The notes below the pieces were generated by a model, which saw only the letters and a list, made by a program, of their open reading frames with translations, was not told where the DNA came from and did not search any database. A program made the position numbers and the translations under genes. 64,000 nucleotides of DNA, taken from the NCBI GenBank assembly GCA_002493905.1, contig DLAJ01000027.1, forward strand, positions 82,883-146,882, read 5' to 3'. This stretch comes from Lachnospiraceae bacterium UBA7050 (lineage in GTDB: Bacteria > Bacillota > Clostridia > Lachnospirales > Lachnospiraceae). The stretch's first letter is position 1. Each line of letters starts with the position of its first letter. Positions 15,094 through 23,993 of this stretch are shown here, piece by piece.

Positions 15094-16422
15094 TTAGTCA
15101 TTCAAAAATCCCTTATAATTTCTCACAAGCATCTGCGACTCCACCTGCTTGATCGTCTCTAAGATAACGCTGACGATAATGATCAGGCTCGTGCCTCCGA
15201 ACGACACCTCCGCATTGAACACACCGTTAAAGAAGAACGGCAGCACTGCAATGATGATCAGACCAATTACACCAATGAAAATGATGTAATTGAGCAGCTT
15301 GGAAAGATACTCCGCCGTCGGCTTTCCCGGACGAATACCCGGAATGAAGCCGCCCTGCTTCTTCATGTTCTCCGCAACCTCCAACGGATTAAACGTGATG
15401 GAAGTATAAAAATATGCGAAGAAAATGACTAATATGACATAGACCAAAAGTCCAATGGAATATGCCGGCCGCTTCGGATCACACCAATTTTCTGAATTCA
15501 GCACATTCAGAATTTTCCTCCACACGCCGTTTCCCTTATAAAAAAACGAACTAATGATAATCGGAAACTGCATTAAGGATGATGCAAAGATAATCGGGAT
15601 GACACCTGCGGTATTCACCTTTAGCGGAATGCTCGAAGTCTGACCGCCGACCAACTTTCTTCCCTGCACTTTTTTTGCATATTGTACAGGAATTTTCCTT
15701 ACACCGTCATTCAGAATAATAACAATGGCAACCATTACAATGATGATCGCTAAGATTACAACCGCCGCAATGACCGCTTTCGCAATATTCCCCGCATTAG
15801 CTGCCGACTTCACGAACTGCACATACAGGCTCTTGATATCCTCGGGCAGTCTCGAGAGAATATTGATGACAAGGACGATGGAAATACCGTTCCCGATTCC
15901 TCTCTCGGTAATGCGTTCGCCAATCCACATCAGGATTGCACTGCCTGCCGTCAGTATTAACACCGTTCCGATCACCGTAAGCGCGTTGAACGGGGTCAGC
16001 AGTCCCTGACCGCCGAAACCGATCGCCATTGCGCCAGACTCAATCACAGAAAGAGCAATGGTCACATACCTTGTGATCGACGCCAGTTTCTTGCGCCCGT
16101 CCTCGCCGTCACGCTGCATTTCCTCGAGCTTCGGAATCGCAATCGTCAGAAGCTGAATGATAATGGAGGATGTGATGTAGGGCGTGATGCTCAATGCAAA
16201 AATGGACATCCTGTAAAAGGAACCACCGGTAAATGCATCCAAAAAGTTAAATGTATCGCCTCCGCCCGTCGCATTCTCAAACCAGTTGCGGATATATTCA
16301 GAGTTGATTCCCGGAGTCGGAAGCTGGGAACCGAGTCTGATCACAACCAGCATAGCCAGTGTGAAAAAAATCTTGCTTCTGATTTCTTTGATCTTAAATG
16401 CATTTTTAAGAGTTTTAAGCAT
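15094..16422 (-). CDS. secY: preprotein translocase subunit SecY
   Basis: A 442-residue SecY, the channel of the Sec translocon. About ten membrane segments are visible. The motif RLGSQLPTPGI follows the first helix, then GGSFYRMSIFALSITPYIT, and the cytoplasmic loops carry GERITERGIGNGIS and PIIFASSLMQFP. Its ATG overlaps the rplO stop by one base (TAATG), so translation is coupled. secY-adk order is conserved. Confidence 0.99.
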   Translation of the reverse strand: MLKTLKNAFKIKEIRSKIFFTLAMLVVIRLGSQLPTPGINSEYIRNWFENATGGGDTFNFLDAFTGGSFYRMSIFALSITPYITSSIIIQLLTIAIPKLEEMQRDGEDGRKKLASITRYVTIALSVIESGAMAIGFGGQGLLTPFNALTVIGTVLILTAGSAILMWIGERITERGIGNGISIVLVINILSRLPEDIKSLYVQFVKSAANAGNIAKAVIAAVVILAIIIVMVAIVIILNDGVRKIPVQYAKKVQGRKLVGGQTSSIPLKVNTAGVIPIIFASSLMQFPIIISSFFYKGNGVWRKILNVLNSENWCDPKRPAYSIGLLVYVILVIFFAYFYTSITFNPLEVAENMKKQGGFIPGIRPGKPTAEYLSKLLNYIIFIGVIGLIIIAVLPFFFNGVFNAEVSFGGTSLIIIVSVILETIKQVESQMLVRNYKGFLND

Positions 16423-16859
16423 TAAATCACCTCTGCAGTTCCACCAAGCGCCTCAATTTTTTCTTTTGCAGATGCGCTGAAGGCATTTGCCTGAACCGTG
16501 AGCTTCTTGGTTAATTTTCCATTTCCAAGTATCTTCACTCCGTCCCTCGGGTTCTTCACAATCCCCTTCTCCATCAGAGTCTCAACCGTCACCTGATCTC
16601 CGTCTTCAAATGCCTCTAAACGGCCAAGGTTAATGCCGACAATCTCCTGCGTATTCCTGTTCTTAAAGCCTCTCTTAGGAATGCGTCTGTATAACGGCAT
16701 CTGTCCACCCTCAAAGCCCGGTCTCGGTGCGCCGGAACGTGCCTTCTGTCCTTTATGACCCTTACCCGCAGTCTTACCGTTTCCGGAACCGTGACCGCGG
16801 CCTTTTCTGAAATCATTATGCTTAGAGCCCTCTGCCGGGTGTAAATTTGATAATTCCAT
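16422..16859 (-). CDS. rplO: 50S ribosomal protein L15
   Basis: A 145-residue L15/uL15 protein with the glycine/lysine-rich N-terminal extension (GRGHGSGNGKTAGKGHKGQK) that threads into the large subunit, then GGQMPLYRRIPKRGF. Last ribosomal gene before secY in the spc block, with which it shares a TAATG stop/start overlap. Confidence 0.98.
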   Translation of the reverse strand: MELSNLHPAEGSKHNDFRKGRGHGSGNGKTAGKGHKGQKARSGAPRPGFEGGQMPLYRRIPKRGFKNRNTQEIVGINLGRLEAFEDGDQVTVETLMEKGIVKNPRDGVKILGNGKLTKKLTVQANAFSASAKEKIEALGGTAEVI

Positions 16860-16877
16860 GCTGCTGACACCTCCTTT

Positions 16878-17063
16878 TTATGCTTCTTCTACCTTTAACA
16901 TATAACCAACCTGCTGGATCATACCCCTGATCGCTGCATTGTCCGGCATCGTTACGGTCTTATGCATTTTTGTAAGTCCTAATGCTTCAACTGTTCTTCT
17001 ATGCTTCGGAACTGCGCCGATCGGAGATTTCACCAAAGTGATCTTTAACATTTTTTCTGCCAT
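16878..17063 (-). CDS. rpmD: 50S ribosomal protein L30
   Basis: A 61-residue L30/uL30 protein: LKITLVKSPIGAVPKHRRTV, then LGLTKMHKTVTMPDN and IRGMIQQVGYMLKVEE. Length and sequence are typical. It lies between rpsE and rplO with short spacers and an AGGAGG site. Confidence 0.97.
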   Translation of the reverse strand: MAEKMLKITLVKSPIGAVPKHRRTVEALGLTKMHKTVTMPDNAAIRGMIQQVGYMLKVEEA

Positions 17064-17077
17064 TTCGGTTTTCCTCC

Positions 17078-17584
17078 TTACATCAGCTCGCTGACGGAAA
17101 TGCCGCGCTTGCTGGCTACTTCCTCCGGGCTCATTAAGGAGCTTAAGCCCTGAATCGTCGCAAGTACTACGTTCTGCTTATTGTTAGAGCCAAGCGATTT
17201 GGTACGAATATTCTTAATGCCTGCCAGCTCGCATACGTTACGTGCCGGTCCGCCCGCGATGATACCGGTACCATCGGGAGACTTCTTCAACAGGACGCAT
17301 GCCGAGCCAAACTTACCGGTCTGATCATGCGTAATGGAATTATTGACATCCAGCGCAACTGTGATCAGATTCTTGATCGCATCCTCTTTTCCTTTGCGGA
17401 TCGCCTCGGGAATTTCGGTCGCTTTTCCAAGTCCTGCTCCAACGTGTCCGTTTCCGTCACCTACAACAACAAGCGCCGTAAAACGCATGTTGCGTCCGCC
17501 CTTTACAACCTTGGTAACGCGCTTAATGGAAACAACTTTTTCAGTTAATTCTAACTGACTGGGATCTATGATTGTGCGTTTCAT
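17078..17584 (-). CDS. rpsE: 30S ribosomal protein S5
   Basis: A 168-residue S5/uS5 protein: the double-stranded RNA-binding N-terminal part with KVVKGGRNMRFTALVVVGDG, then GLGKATEIPEAIRKG and the C-terminal GPARNVCELAGI. It helps decoding accuracy and translocation. Preceded by an AGGAGG site and placed between rplR and rpmD. Confidence 0.98.
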   Translation of the reverse strand: MKRTIIDPSQLELTEKVVSIKRVTKVVKGGRNMRFTALVVVGDGNGHVGAGLGKATEIPEAIRKGKEDAIKNLITVALDVNNSITHDQTGKFGSACVLLKKSPDGTGIIAGGPARNVCELAGIKNIRTKSLGSNNKQNVVLATIQGLSSLMSPEEVASKRGISVSELM

Positions 17585-17602
17585 ATGATGTTCTCCTTCC
17601 TC

Positions 17603-17971
17603 CTAGAATTCTAATCCGGCTTCTCTGGCTGCCTCAGCCAGAGCTGCTATCTTGCCTGTGTAAAGGAAACCACCTCTGTCGAATACAACAGTCTTAATCC
17701 CTTTATCTAAAGCCCGCTCCGCGATCACCTTGCCAAGATATGCCGCCGCATCTACGTTGTTGGTTTTTTCAAGCTCACTCTTTACGCCCTTCTCCAGTGT
17801 GGACGCTGCAGCGAGGGTGTTGCCGACCGTATCATCAATAATTTGAGCATACATATGATTATTGCTTCTGAATACAGCCAGACGGGGTCTTTCGGGCGTT
17901 CCGCTGAAACGATTCCGAATTTTCATGTGCTTTTTAACACGAATATTCTGTCTTGATTCTTTTTTAACCAT
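17603..17971 (-). CDS. rplR: 50S ribosomal protein L18
   Basis: A 122-residue L18/uL18 protein binding 5S rRNA. The basic N-terminus KHMKIRNRFSGTPERPRLAVFRSNNHMYAQ is split here over the 5S-binding region and is typical, as is the C-terminal FDRGGFLYTGKIAALAEAAREAGLEF. Normal length and position between rplF and rpsE. Confidence 0.97.
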   Translation of the reverse strand: MVKKESRQNIRVKKHMKIRNRFSGTPERPRLAVFRSNNHMYAQIIDDTVGNTLAAASTLEKGVKSELEKTNNVDAAAYLGKVIAERALDKGIKTVVFDRGGFLYTGKIAALAEAAREAGLEF

Positions 17972-17988
17972 CTTTCTACTCTCCTTAT

Positions 17989-18531
17989 TTATTTCTTGCC
18001 GGTCTTACCAACTTTACGTCTGATCGTTTCATCGGCATACTTAATTCCCTTGCCCTTATAAGGCTCAGGTCTTCTCTTGTCTCTGATCTCAGCTGCGAAT
18101 TGGCCAACCTTTTCTTTGTCAATGCCCTTTACGATAATGAGGTTCTGCCCGTCAAGCACGGTCTCAATTCCTTCCGGGTCCGTCATCTCAACCGGATGAG
18201 AGTAGCCAAGGGATAAGGTCAATACCTTCCCTGCCTTTGCTGCCCTGTAACCGACGCCGTTTACTTCAAGCTTTTTCTCAAAACCCTGCGTCACACCAAC
18301 CACCATATTGTTGATCAGTGTTCTGGTCAGTCCATGTAACGATTTCATTTTCTTTAAGTCGTTCGGACGGGAAACAAGAATCTGCTCCCCTTCCTTTTTA
18401 ATTTCCATTTCTGCGGGTAACACTCTCTCCAGCGTTCCCTTAGGACCCTTTACGGTCACTTTATTATTTTCTGCAATATCCACAGTCACTCCTGCCGGAA
18501 TTGCGATTGGCATTCTACCTATCCGTGACAT
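17989..18531 (-). CDS. rplF: 50S ribosomal protein L6
   Basis: A 180-residue L6/uL6 protein with two repeated alpha/beta domains. Conserved pieces include MSRIGRMPIAIPAGV, NDLKKMKSLHGLTR, GVGYRAAKAGK and the C-terminal RRPEPYKGKGIKY. It binds 23S rRNA near the factor-binding site. Position between rpsH and rplR is canonical. Confidence 0.98.
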   Translation of the reverse strand: MSRIGRMPIAIPAGVTVDIAENNKVTVKGPKGTLERVLPAEMEIKKEGEQILVSRPNDLKKMKSLHGLTRTLINNMVVGVTQGFEKKLEVNGVGYRAAKAGKVLTLSLGYSHPVEMTDPEGIETVLDGQNLIIVKGIDKEKVGQFAAEIRDKRRPEPYKGKGIKYADETIRRKVGKTGKK

Positions 18532-18591
18532 GCCCGTACCTCCTGTTTTTTGAATTGCTCATTGACTGATGTCTGTTTACACACTGCGTGA

Positions 18592-18990
18592 TTACCATAC
18601 AAAAGCCAGAACCTCGCCGCCGACATTCAGCTCACGCGCTTTCTTATCGGTGATGACGCCCTGATTTGTGGAAATAATTGCGATTCCCAAGCCTCCGAGA
18701 ACCTTCGGAAGTTCATCCTTACCTGCGTAAACACGAAGCCCCGGCTTGGAAATTCTCTTAATACCGGAAATGATCTTATCGTTCTTGTCCGCACCGTATT
18801 TTAACGTAATGCGGATGGTCTTGAAACTGCCGTCCTCCACAATGTCATACTTCCTGATATAGCCCTCGTCTAAAAGAATCCCGGCAATCGCCAATTTCAT
18901 TTTAGAAGAAGGGATATCAACCGTATCATGTTTTGCAGTATTGGCATTTCGTATTCTTGTCAGCATATCTGCAATAGGGTCCATAGTCAT
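18592..18990 (-). CDS. rpsH: 30S ribosomal protein S8
   Basis: A 132-residue S8/uS8 protein: DPIADMLTRIRNANTAKH near the start and GGLGIAIISTNQGVITDKKAR near the end. In other bacteria S8 represses its own operon. ATG 18990 follows GGAGG with nine-base spacing; it lies between rpsN and rplF. Confidence 0.98.
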   Translation of the reverse strand: MTMDPIADMLTRIRNANTAKHDTVDIPSSKMKLAIAGILLDEGYIRKYDIVEDGSFKTIRITLKYGADKNDKIISGIKRISKPGLRVYAGKDELPKVLGGLGIAIISTNQGVITDKKARELNVGGEVLAFVW

Positions 18991-19014
18991 GATTATTTGC
19001 CTCCTTAACTTTTT

Positions 19015-19200
19015 TTACCAGCTTGCTTTCTTTACTCCGGGTATCTGACCTTTATACGCTAACTCGCGGAAGCAAATTCTGCAGATTCCGTATTTTCTTA
19101 AATAACCGTGCGGACGGCCGCATATCTTGCAGCGGTTATATTCTCTTGTGGAGAATTTCGGTTTGCGCTGCTGTTTAATCTTCATTGATGTTTTAGCCAT
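19015..19200 (-). CDS. rpsN: 30S ribosomal protein S14, zinc-binding type Z
   Basis: A 61-residue S14 of the short zinc-binding form. Zinc ligands Cys24, Cys27, Cys40 and Cys43 are visible in CKICGRPHGYLRKYGICRIC. A zinc-free backup paralogue, if any, is outside this window. It sits between rplE and rpsH as usual for Firmicutes. Confidence 0.98.
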   Translation of the reverse strand: MAKTSMKIKQQRKPKFSTREYNRCKICGRPHGYLRKYGICRICFRELAYKGQIPGVKKASW

Positions 19201-19214
19201 GAATTTACCTCCTC

Positions 19215-19757
19215 CTATTTCGCAAACGGCATGTTGAATAAGGTCAACAGCTCACGTGCCTCTTCGTCGGTCTTTGCAGTCGTGACGATGATAACGTCCA
19301 TACCTCTTACCTTGTCGATCTTATCGTACTCAATCTCCGGAAAGATGATCTGCTCTTTGATGCCGAGCGCATAGGAACCTCTGCCATCGAACGCATTCGG
19401 ATTCACACCACGGAAATCGCGCACGCGGGGCAATGCAAGATTCACGAGGCGGTCAAGAAATTCATACATTTTTTCGCCGCGCAGCGTTACTTTACAGCCA
19501 ATTGCCATCCCCTCACGGATTTTGAAGTTTGCAATCGCTTTCTTTGCCTTCGTAGGCACCGCCTTCTGGCCTGTAATCGTCTCCAGCTCACTGATGGCAG
19601 CTTCCAGTACCTTTGCATTGTCCTTTGCCTCACCGACACGCATGTTTACGACGATCTTGTTCAGCTTCGGAACCTGCATCACGTTCTTGTAGCCGAACTT
19701 TTTCATCATAGCGTCTACGATCTCTTTATTATACATTTCTCTCAGTCTACTACTCAC
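19215..19757 (-). CDS. rplE: 50S ribosomal protein L5
   Basis: A 180-residue L5/uL5 protein binding 5S rRNA and P-site tRNA. Conserved motifs include NVMQVPKLNKIVVNMRVG, KKAIANFKIREGM and LPRVRDFRGVNPNAFDGRG. The start is GTG at 19757, nine bases after a GGAGG site. Position between rplX and rpsN is canonical. Confidence 0.98.
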   Translation of the reverse strand: MSSRLREMYNKEIVDAMMKKFGYKNVMQVPKLNKIVVNMRVGEAKDNAKVLEAAISELETITGQKAVPTKAKKAIANFKIREGMAIGCKVTLRGEKMYEFLDRLVNLALPRVRDFRGVNPNAFDGRGSYALGIKEQIIFPEIEYDKIDKVRGMDVIIVTTAKTDEEARELLTLFNMPFAK

Positions 19758-19781
19758 AGTTGATAACCTCCTTCCTCACAG

Positions 19782-20093
19782 TTAATCGATGACATCACCG
19801 GTTGTCTTTGCATAACGGACCTTCTTGTCCTTATCCATCTTAAAGCCGACTCTCGTGACTTTTCCCTTGTGAACATACATCACATTGGATGCGTCGATCG
19901 GAGCCTCCTTCTGGATAATGCCGCCGTTTGCATTTGCTGCAGAAGGTTTTGTGTGCTTTGTTATCATGTTGACACCCTCGACAAGCACTTTGTTTGCCTT
20001 GGCATCCACAGAAATAACTTTGCCTTCTTTGTCTTTATCTTTGCCTGCGATCACCTTGACGGTATCGCCCTTTTTAATCTTAAATGTTGACAT
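19782..20093 (-). CDS. rplX: 50S ribosomal protein L24
   Basis: A 103-residue L24/uL24 protein with an N-terminal KOW motif (IKKGDTVKVIAGKDKDKEGKV), then EGVNMITKHTKPS and VDASNV-like PIDASNVMYV. It starts assembly of the large subunit. Normal length, between rplN and rplE. Confidence 0.97.
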   Translation of the reverse strand: MSTFKIKKGDTVKVIAGKDKDKEGKVISVDAKANKVLVEGVNMITKHTKPSAANANGGIIQKEAPIDASNVMYVHKGKVTRVGFKMDKDKKVRYAKTTGDVID

Positions 20094-20104
20094 ACGGCAC
20101 CTCC

Positions 20105-20473
20105 TTATAATACTTCGGGAGCCAGAGAAACGATTTTCATGAACTGTTTCTCACGAAGCTCTCTCGCTACCGGTCCGAATATACGGGTCCCTCTCGGGGT
20201 CTTGTCATCCTTGATGATAACGGCAGCATTCTCGTCAAACTTGATATAAGAACCGTCCTTGCGGCGGGCGCCTTTTACACTGCGGACAACAACCGCTTTT
20301 ACAACATCGCCCTTTTTAACAACACCGCCGGGTGTTGCATCTTTAACAGAAGCAACGATCACATCGCCGATCGATGCATATCTTCTTGTAGAGCCGCCCA
20401 TAACGCGAATGCAGAGAAGTTCTTTTGCCCCGGTATTATCAGCGACCTTCAGTCTGGTTTCCTGTTGTACCAT
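20105..20473 (-). CDS. rplN: 50S ribosomal protein L14
   Basis: A 122-residue L14/uL14 protein: MVQQETRLKVADNTGAKELL at the N-terminus, VKDATPGGVVKKGDVVKAVVVR in the middle and IFGPVARELREKQFMKIVSLAPEVL at the end, each typical of the family. It forms part of the subunit interface. Position between rpsQ and rplX is canonical. Confidence 0.98.
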   Translation of the reverse strand: MVQQETRLKVADNTGAKELLCIRVMGGSTRRYASIGDVIVASVKDATPGGVVKKGDVVKAVVVRSVKGARRKDGSYIKFDENAAVIIKDDKTPRGTRIFGPVARELREKQFMKIVSLAPEVL

Positions 20474-20524
20474 GCTAATTCTCCTTCCAAATCACGACTT
20501 TCCGTGAAGTTTCTAATGCAGGCA

Positions 20525-20779
20525 TTATTTTGCCTTCTCGATAATTTCCACGAGTCTCCATCTCTTATCCTTAGAGAGCGGTCTCGTCTCGGCAATTCTT
20601 ACAACGTCGCCGATGTTGCACTCGTTGTTTTCGTCATGAGCTTTGAACTTCTTTGTGTACTTCACGATTTTATTGTAAAGAGGATGCTTTACATGATCCT
20701 CGACAGCTACAACAATGGTCTTCTCCATCTTATTGCTGACAACTTTGCCCGTACGGGTTTTTCTCAAATTTCTTTCCAC
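20525..20779 (-). CDS. rpsQ: 30S ribosomal protein S17
   Basis: An 84-residue S17/uS17 OB-fold protein: RKTRTGKVVSNKMEKTIVV, then HPLYNKIVKYTKKFKAHDE and DVVRIAETRPLSKDKRWRL. It binds 16S rRNA helix 11. It lies between rpmC and rplN, with an AGGAG-type site before the ATG. Confidence 0.97.
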   Translation of the reverse strand: MERNLRKTRTGKVVSNKMEKTIVVAVEDHVKHPLYNKIVKYTKKFKAHDENNECNIGDVVRIAETRPLSKDKRWRLVEIIEKAK

Positions 20780-20793
20780 GGTGGATCTCCTTT

Positions 20794-20997
20794 CTATGCG
20801 TTTGCCTTCTGTGTGATCACGGTCTGGATTCTTGCAATGTTCTTGCGAACCTCTTTGATCCGCGCAGTATTATCCAGCTGGTTTGTCGCATTCTGGAATC
20901 TCAGATTGAAAAGCTCTTTCTTAGCCTCGACTAAGCTCTCGGCTAACTCAGCAGATGATTTGGTCTTCAAATCTTCAACATACTTATTCGTTTTCAT
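20794..20997 (-). CDS. rpmC: 50S ribosomal protein L29
   Basis: A 67-residue L29/uL29 protein, mostly two long helices: MKTNKYVEDLKTKSSAELAE, then KKELFNLRFQNATNQLDN and IKEVRKNIARIQTVI. Its ATG at 20997 overlaps the rplP stop by one base (TAATG), which fixes the start; the upstream extension was rejected. L29 lies at the peptide exit tunnel. Confidence 0.97.
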   Translation of the reverse strand: MKTNKYVEDLKTKSSAELAESLVEAKKELFNLRFQNATNQLDNTARIKEVRKNIARIQTVITQKANA

Positions 20998-21425
20998 TAT
21001 GATACACCACCTTCCAAATCTGCTTTCGACACGATCTTGCACTTGCAGGGAAGCTTGTGAACAGCAAGACGCAGCGCTTCTTTTGCCTGATCCTCGGGAA
21101 TACCTGCGATCTCAAACATCACGCGGCCCGGTTTTACAACCGCTACCCAATACTCAAGGGAGCCTTTTCCGGAACCCATTCGTGTCTCTGCCGGCTTTGC
21201 CGTTACGGGCTTATCCGGGAAAATTTTAATCCATACCTGTCCGGCACGCTTCGTATAACGCGTCATCGCAATACGGGCAGCCTCAATCTGATTGGACTTG
21301 ATCCAGCACGGCTCCGTCGCAACGATACCGTACTCACCATATGTGATCGTGTTGCCGCGGCCTGCCTTACCTGCCATACTGCCGCGGAACTGCTTACGAC
21401 GTTTTACTCTTTTCGGCATTAACAT
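20997..21425 (-). CDS. rplP: 50S ribosomal protein L16
   Basis: A 142-residue L16/uL16 protein: MLMPKRVKRRKQFRGSM at the N-terminus, RYTKRAGQVWIKIFPDKPVT and ETRMGSGKGSLEYWVAVVKPGR in the middle. It lies near the peptidyl-transferase centre. The start at 21425 overlaps rpsC by seven bases; an ATG at 21419 in a TAATG overlap would remove two residues. Confidence 0.98.
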   Translation of the reverse strand: MLMPKRVKRRKQFRGSMAGKAGRGNTITYGEYGIVATEPCWIKSNQIEAARIAMTRYTKRAGQVWIKIFPDKPVTAKPAETRMGSGKGSLEYWVAVVKPGRVMFEIAGIPEDQAKEALRLAVHKLPCKCKIVSKADLEGGVS

Positions 21426-22081
21426 GATTTATCGCTCCCTTCCGCATTCGCCTTAGTGGGAAGTACCTCACCTTTATAGATCCATACCTTTACACCGATC
21501 TTGCCATAGGTGGTATCCGCCTCTGCGAAGCCGTAATCAATATCTGCACGCAGCGTCTGAAGGGGAATCGTACCCTCGCTGTAGAACTCGGAACGCGCCA
21601 TATCCGCGCCGCCAAGACGGCCTGCGCATGCTGCCTTGATACCAAGTGCTCCGCTCTTCATGGTTCTCTGCATGCAGGACTTCATCGCACGTCTGAAAGA
21701 GATTCTGTTCTCTAACTGCTGTGCGATATTCTCCGCTACAAGCTGTGCATCCCTGTCCGGTCTCTTGATCTCCTTAATGTCGATCAGTACATTCTTTCCG
21801 GTCAGCTTGCAAAGCTCTTTCTTTGTAATCTCAATCTCAGCACCGCCCTTACCGATCACAACGCCGGGCTTTGCCGTGAATACGATCACTTTTACCCTGT
21901 CGGATGCTCTCTCAATCTCGATCTTAGCGATTCCGGCAGCCATCAGTTTCTTTTTCAGATATTTTCTGATCTCATAATCTTCTACCAGATAATCTGCAAA
22001 TTCGCCTTCCGCATACCATCTGGAATCCCAATCTTTAATAACACCGACTCTCAAGCCATGAGGATTTACTTTCTGTCCCAT
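21419..22081 (-). CDS. rpsC: 30S ribosomal protein S3
   Basis: A 220-residue S3/uS3 protein. The KH domain contains TAKPGVVIGKGGAEIE, and the C-terminal half has ARSEFYSEGTIPLQTLRADIDYG and GKIGVKVWIYKGEVLP. It lines the mRNA entry channel and has helicase activity in the ribosome. It lies between rplV and rplP. Confidence 0.99.
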   Translation of the reverse strand: MGQKVNPHGLRVGVIKDWDSRWYAEGEFADYLVEDYEIRKYLKKKLMAAGIAKIEIERASDRVKVIVFTAKPGVVIGKGGAEIEITKKELCKLTGKNVLIDIKEIKRPDRDAQLVAENIAQQLENRISFRRAMKSCMQRTMKSGALGIKAACAGRLGGADMARSEFYSEGTIPLQTLRADIDYGFAEADTTYGKIGVKVWIYKGEVLPTKANAEGSDKSC

Positions 22082-22092
22082 TTTTTTCCTCC

Positions 22093-22479
22093 TTATCTTT
22101 CATCCAGCACAATCGTGATATGGCACATTCTCTTCTCGATCCTGTATGCCCTTCCCTGTGCTCTCGGTTTTACTCTTTTCATGATGGGACCGCTGTTCGC
22201 ATAGCACTCCGCAATGTATAACTTCTCAGGATTCATACCATTGTTGTTCTCTGCGTTCGCGATGGCGGACTCTAACAGCTTCTTTGTGACTGCGGAAGCG
22301 TATCTCGGACTGTACTCCAAAATTCCTAACGCAGTCGTCACATCCTTACCTCTGATGGCATCCAAAACAAAGCATGCTTTCTGTACAGAAACCCGCGCGT
22401 AGGATAACTTCGCGGAGGGTCTGGTATCTTTGTTTGCATTTCTTTCTCTTTTAATCTGGGAACGATGTCCTTTTGCCAT
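22093..22479 (-). CDS. rplV: 50S ribosomal protein L22
   Basis: A 128-residue L22/uL22 protein, with SYARVSVQKACFVLDAIRGK, the beta-hairpin region and the end GPIMKRVKPRAQGRAYRIEKR, the loop that lines the exit tunnel where macrolides act. Position between rpsS and rpsC is canonical. Confidence 0.98.
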   Translation of the reverse strand: MAKGHRSQIKRERNANKDTRPSAKLSYARVSVQKACFVLDAIRGKDVTTALGILEYSPRYASAVTKKLLESAIANAENNNGMNPEKLYIAECYANSGPIMKRVKPRAQGRAYRIEKRMCHITIVLDER

Positions 22480-22501
22480 GACTTAAAACCTCCTCTCAAA
22501 A

Positions 22502-22783
22502 TTATCTGACGCCGGACTTCTTGTCGTCTTTTTTGTGTCCTCTGAAGGTTCTGGTCGCCACAAACTCACCAAGCTTGTGTCCGACCATATCCTCTGTTAC
22601 ATAAACAGGAACATGCTTTCTGCCGTCATGCACCGCAATCGTGTGTCCGACAAAGGACGGGAAGATTGTGGAACGACGGGACCAGGTCTTAATAACCTGC
22701 TTCTGTCCTGCTGCATTCATTGCATCTACTTTTTTCAGTAAGCTTGCATCTGCAAACGGTCCTTTTTTCAGTGATCTAGCCAT
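22502..22783 (-). CDS. rpsS: 30S ribosomal protein S19
   Basis: A 93-residue S19/uS19 protein: ARSLKKGPFADASLLKKVD, then KTWSRRSTIFPSFVGHTIAVHDG and KLGEFVATRTFRGHKKDDKK. It lies in the head of the small subunit. Normal length, between rplB and rplV, with a GGAGG site. Confidence 0.98.
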   Translation of the reverse strand: MARSLKKGPFADASLLKKVDAMNAAGQKQVIKTWSRRSTIFPSFVGHTIAVHDGRKHVPVYVTEDMVGHKLGEFVATRTFRGHKKDDKKSGVR

Positions 22784-22799
22784 TGTCTTTCCTCCTCAA

Positions 22800-23642
22800 T
22801 TATTTGATAGCTCTGCCGTCTCTTCTTCTCACGATCAGCTTATTGGACGGATTCTTCTTCTTACGCGTCTTTAAGCCGAGAGCGGGCTTGCCCCAAGGGG
22901 TGCAGGGACCCGGACGTCCAATGGGCGCTCTGCCCTCGCCGCCGCCGTGCGGATGGTCATTCGGGTTCATGACGGAACCGCGCACGGTAGGTCTGATACC
23001 CATATGGCGCTTGCGGCCTGCTTTACCGAGGTTGATCAGGTTGTGATCACCGTTGCCGACCGTGCCGACACATGCTCTGCATACGATCGGTACCATTCTC
23101 ATCTCACCGGACGGTAAACGAAGTGTTGCATACTTGCCTTCCTTCGCCATCAGCTGTGCGCTGTTGCCTGCGGAGCGGACCATCTGGCCGCCCTTGCCCG
23201 GATGAAGCTCAATACTGTAGATCTGTGTACCGACAGGAATTTCGGATAACGGAAGGCAGTTGCCTAACTTTACCTCCGCTGTCGGTCCGTTCATGACCTG
23301 CATGCCGTCCGTTAATCCTTCAGGTGCAAGGATATATGCCTTTTCACCATCCGCATAACAGATCAGCGCGATATTCGCGGTTCTGTTCGGATCATATTCA
23401 ATGCCGATGACCTTTGCAGGGATTCCGTCTTTATTTCTCTTAAAATCAACGATCCTATACTTTCTTTTGTTGCCGCCTCCGCGGTGTCTTACCGTGATCT
23501 TGCCCTGATTGTTGCGGCCGGAATGCTTCTTTAACGAAGTACACAGGGACTTCTCCGGCGTATCCTTCGTGATCTCGGCGAAATCGGAACCGGTCATATT
23601 ACGTCTGGAAGGTGTATAGGGATTATAAGTCTTGATTCCCAT
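22800..23642 (-). CDS. rplB: 50S ribosomal protein L2
   Basis: A 280-residue L2/uL2 protein near the peptidyl-transferase centre. Conserved stretches include NNQGKITVRHRGGGNKRKYR, LHPGKGGQMVRSAGNSAQL and the catalytically important RGSVMNPNDHPHGGGEGR with its conserved histidine. Normal length and position. Confidence 0.99.
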   Translation of the reverse strand: MGIKTYNPYTPSRRNMTGSDFAEITKDTPEKSLCTSLKKHSGRNNQGKITVRHRGGGNKRKYRIVDFKRNKDGIPAKVIGIEYDPNRTANIALICYADGEKAYILAPEGLTDGMQVMNGPTAEVKLGNCLPLSEIPVGTQIYSIELHPGKGGQMVRSAGNSAQLMAKEGKYATLRLPSGEMRMVPIVCRACVGTVGNGDHNLINLGKAGRKRHMGIRPTVRGSVMNPNDHPHGGGEGRAPIGRPGPCTPWGKPALGLKTRKKKNPSNKLIVRRRDGRAIK

Positions 23643-23693
23643 GATTGTATCTCCTTTTCTATAATTTGCGCGATTATGAAAGAACGCTGTTTT

Positions 23694-23993
23694 TTACAGT
23701 CCCGTGAACAGCTCAATGTCCTTGCTGTCCTCTGTCAGCTTCACGATCGCCTTCTTCGTTGCCGCAGTCATTCCCGTCACACGTCCGCGGGTCTTCTTCT
23801 TACCCGGACGGTTCATCGTGTTGACGCTCTCAACCTTGACACCGTCGAACATTTTCTCGACAGCCTCTTTGATCATCGTCTTGTTCGCATCCACATGAAC
23901 AAGAAACGTATACTTCTTGCTGCTCATCGCATTCATGCTCTTCTCTGTAATCACCGGCTTGAGGATTACATCATAATACTTAATGTCTGCCAT
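23694..23993 (-). CDS. rplW: 50S ribosomal protein L23
   Basis: A 99-residue L23/uL23 protein at the exit tunnel, docking site for signal recognition particle and trigger factor. Conserved pieces are YYDVILKPVITEKSM, YTFLVHVDANKTMIKEAVE and the basic loop NRPGKKKTRGRVTG. Its ATG overlaps the rplD stop (TAATG). Confidence 0.98.
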   Translation of the reverse strand: MADIKYYDVILKPVITEKSMNAMSSKKYTFLVHVDANKTMIKEAVEKMFDGVKVESVNTMNRPGKKKTRGRVTGMTAATKKAIVKLTEDSKDIELFTGL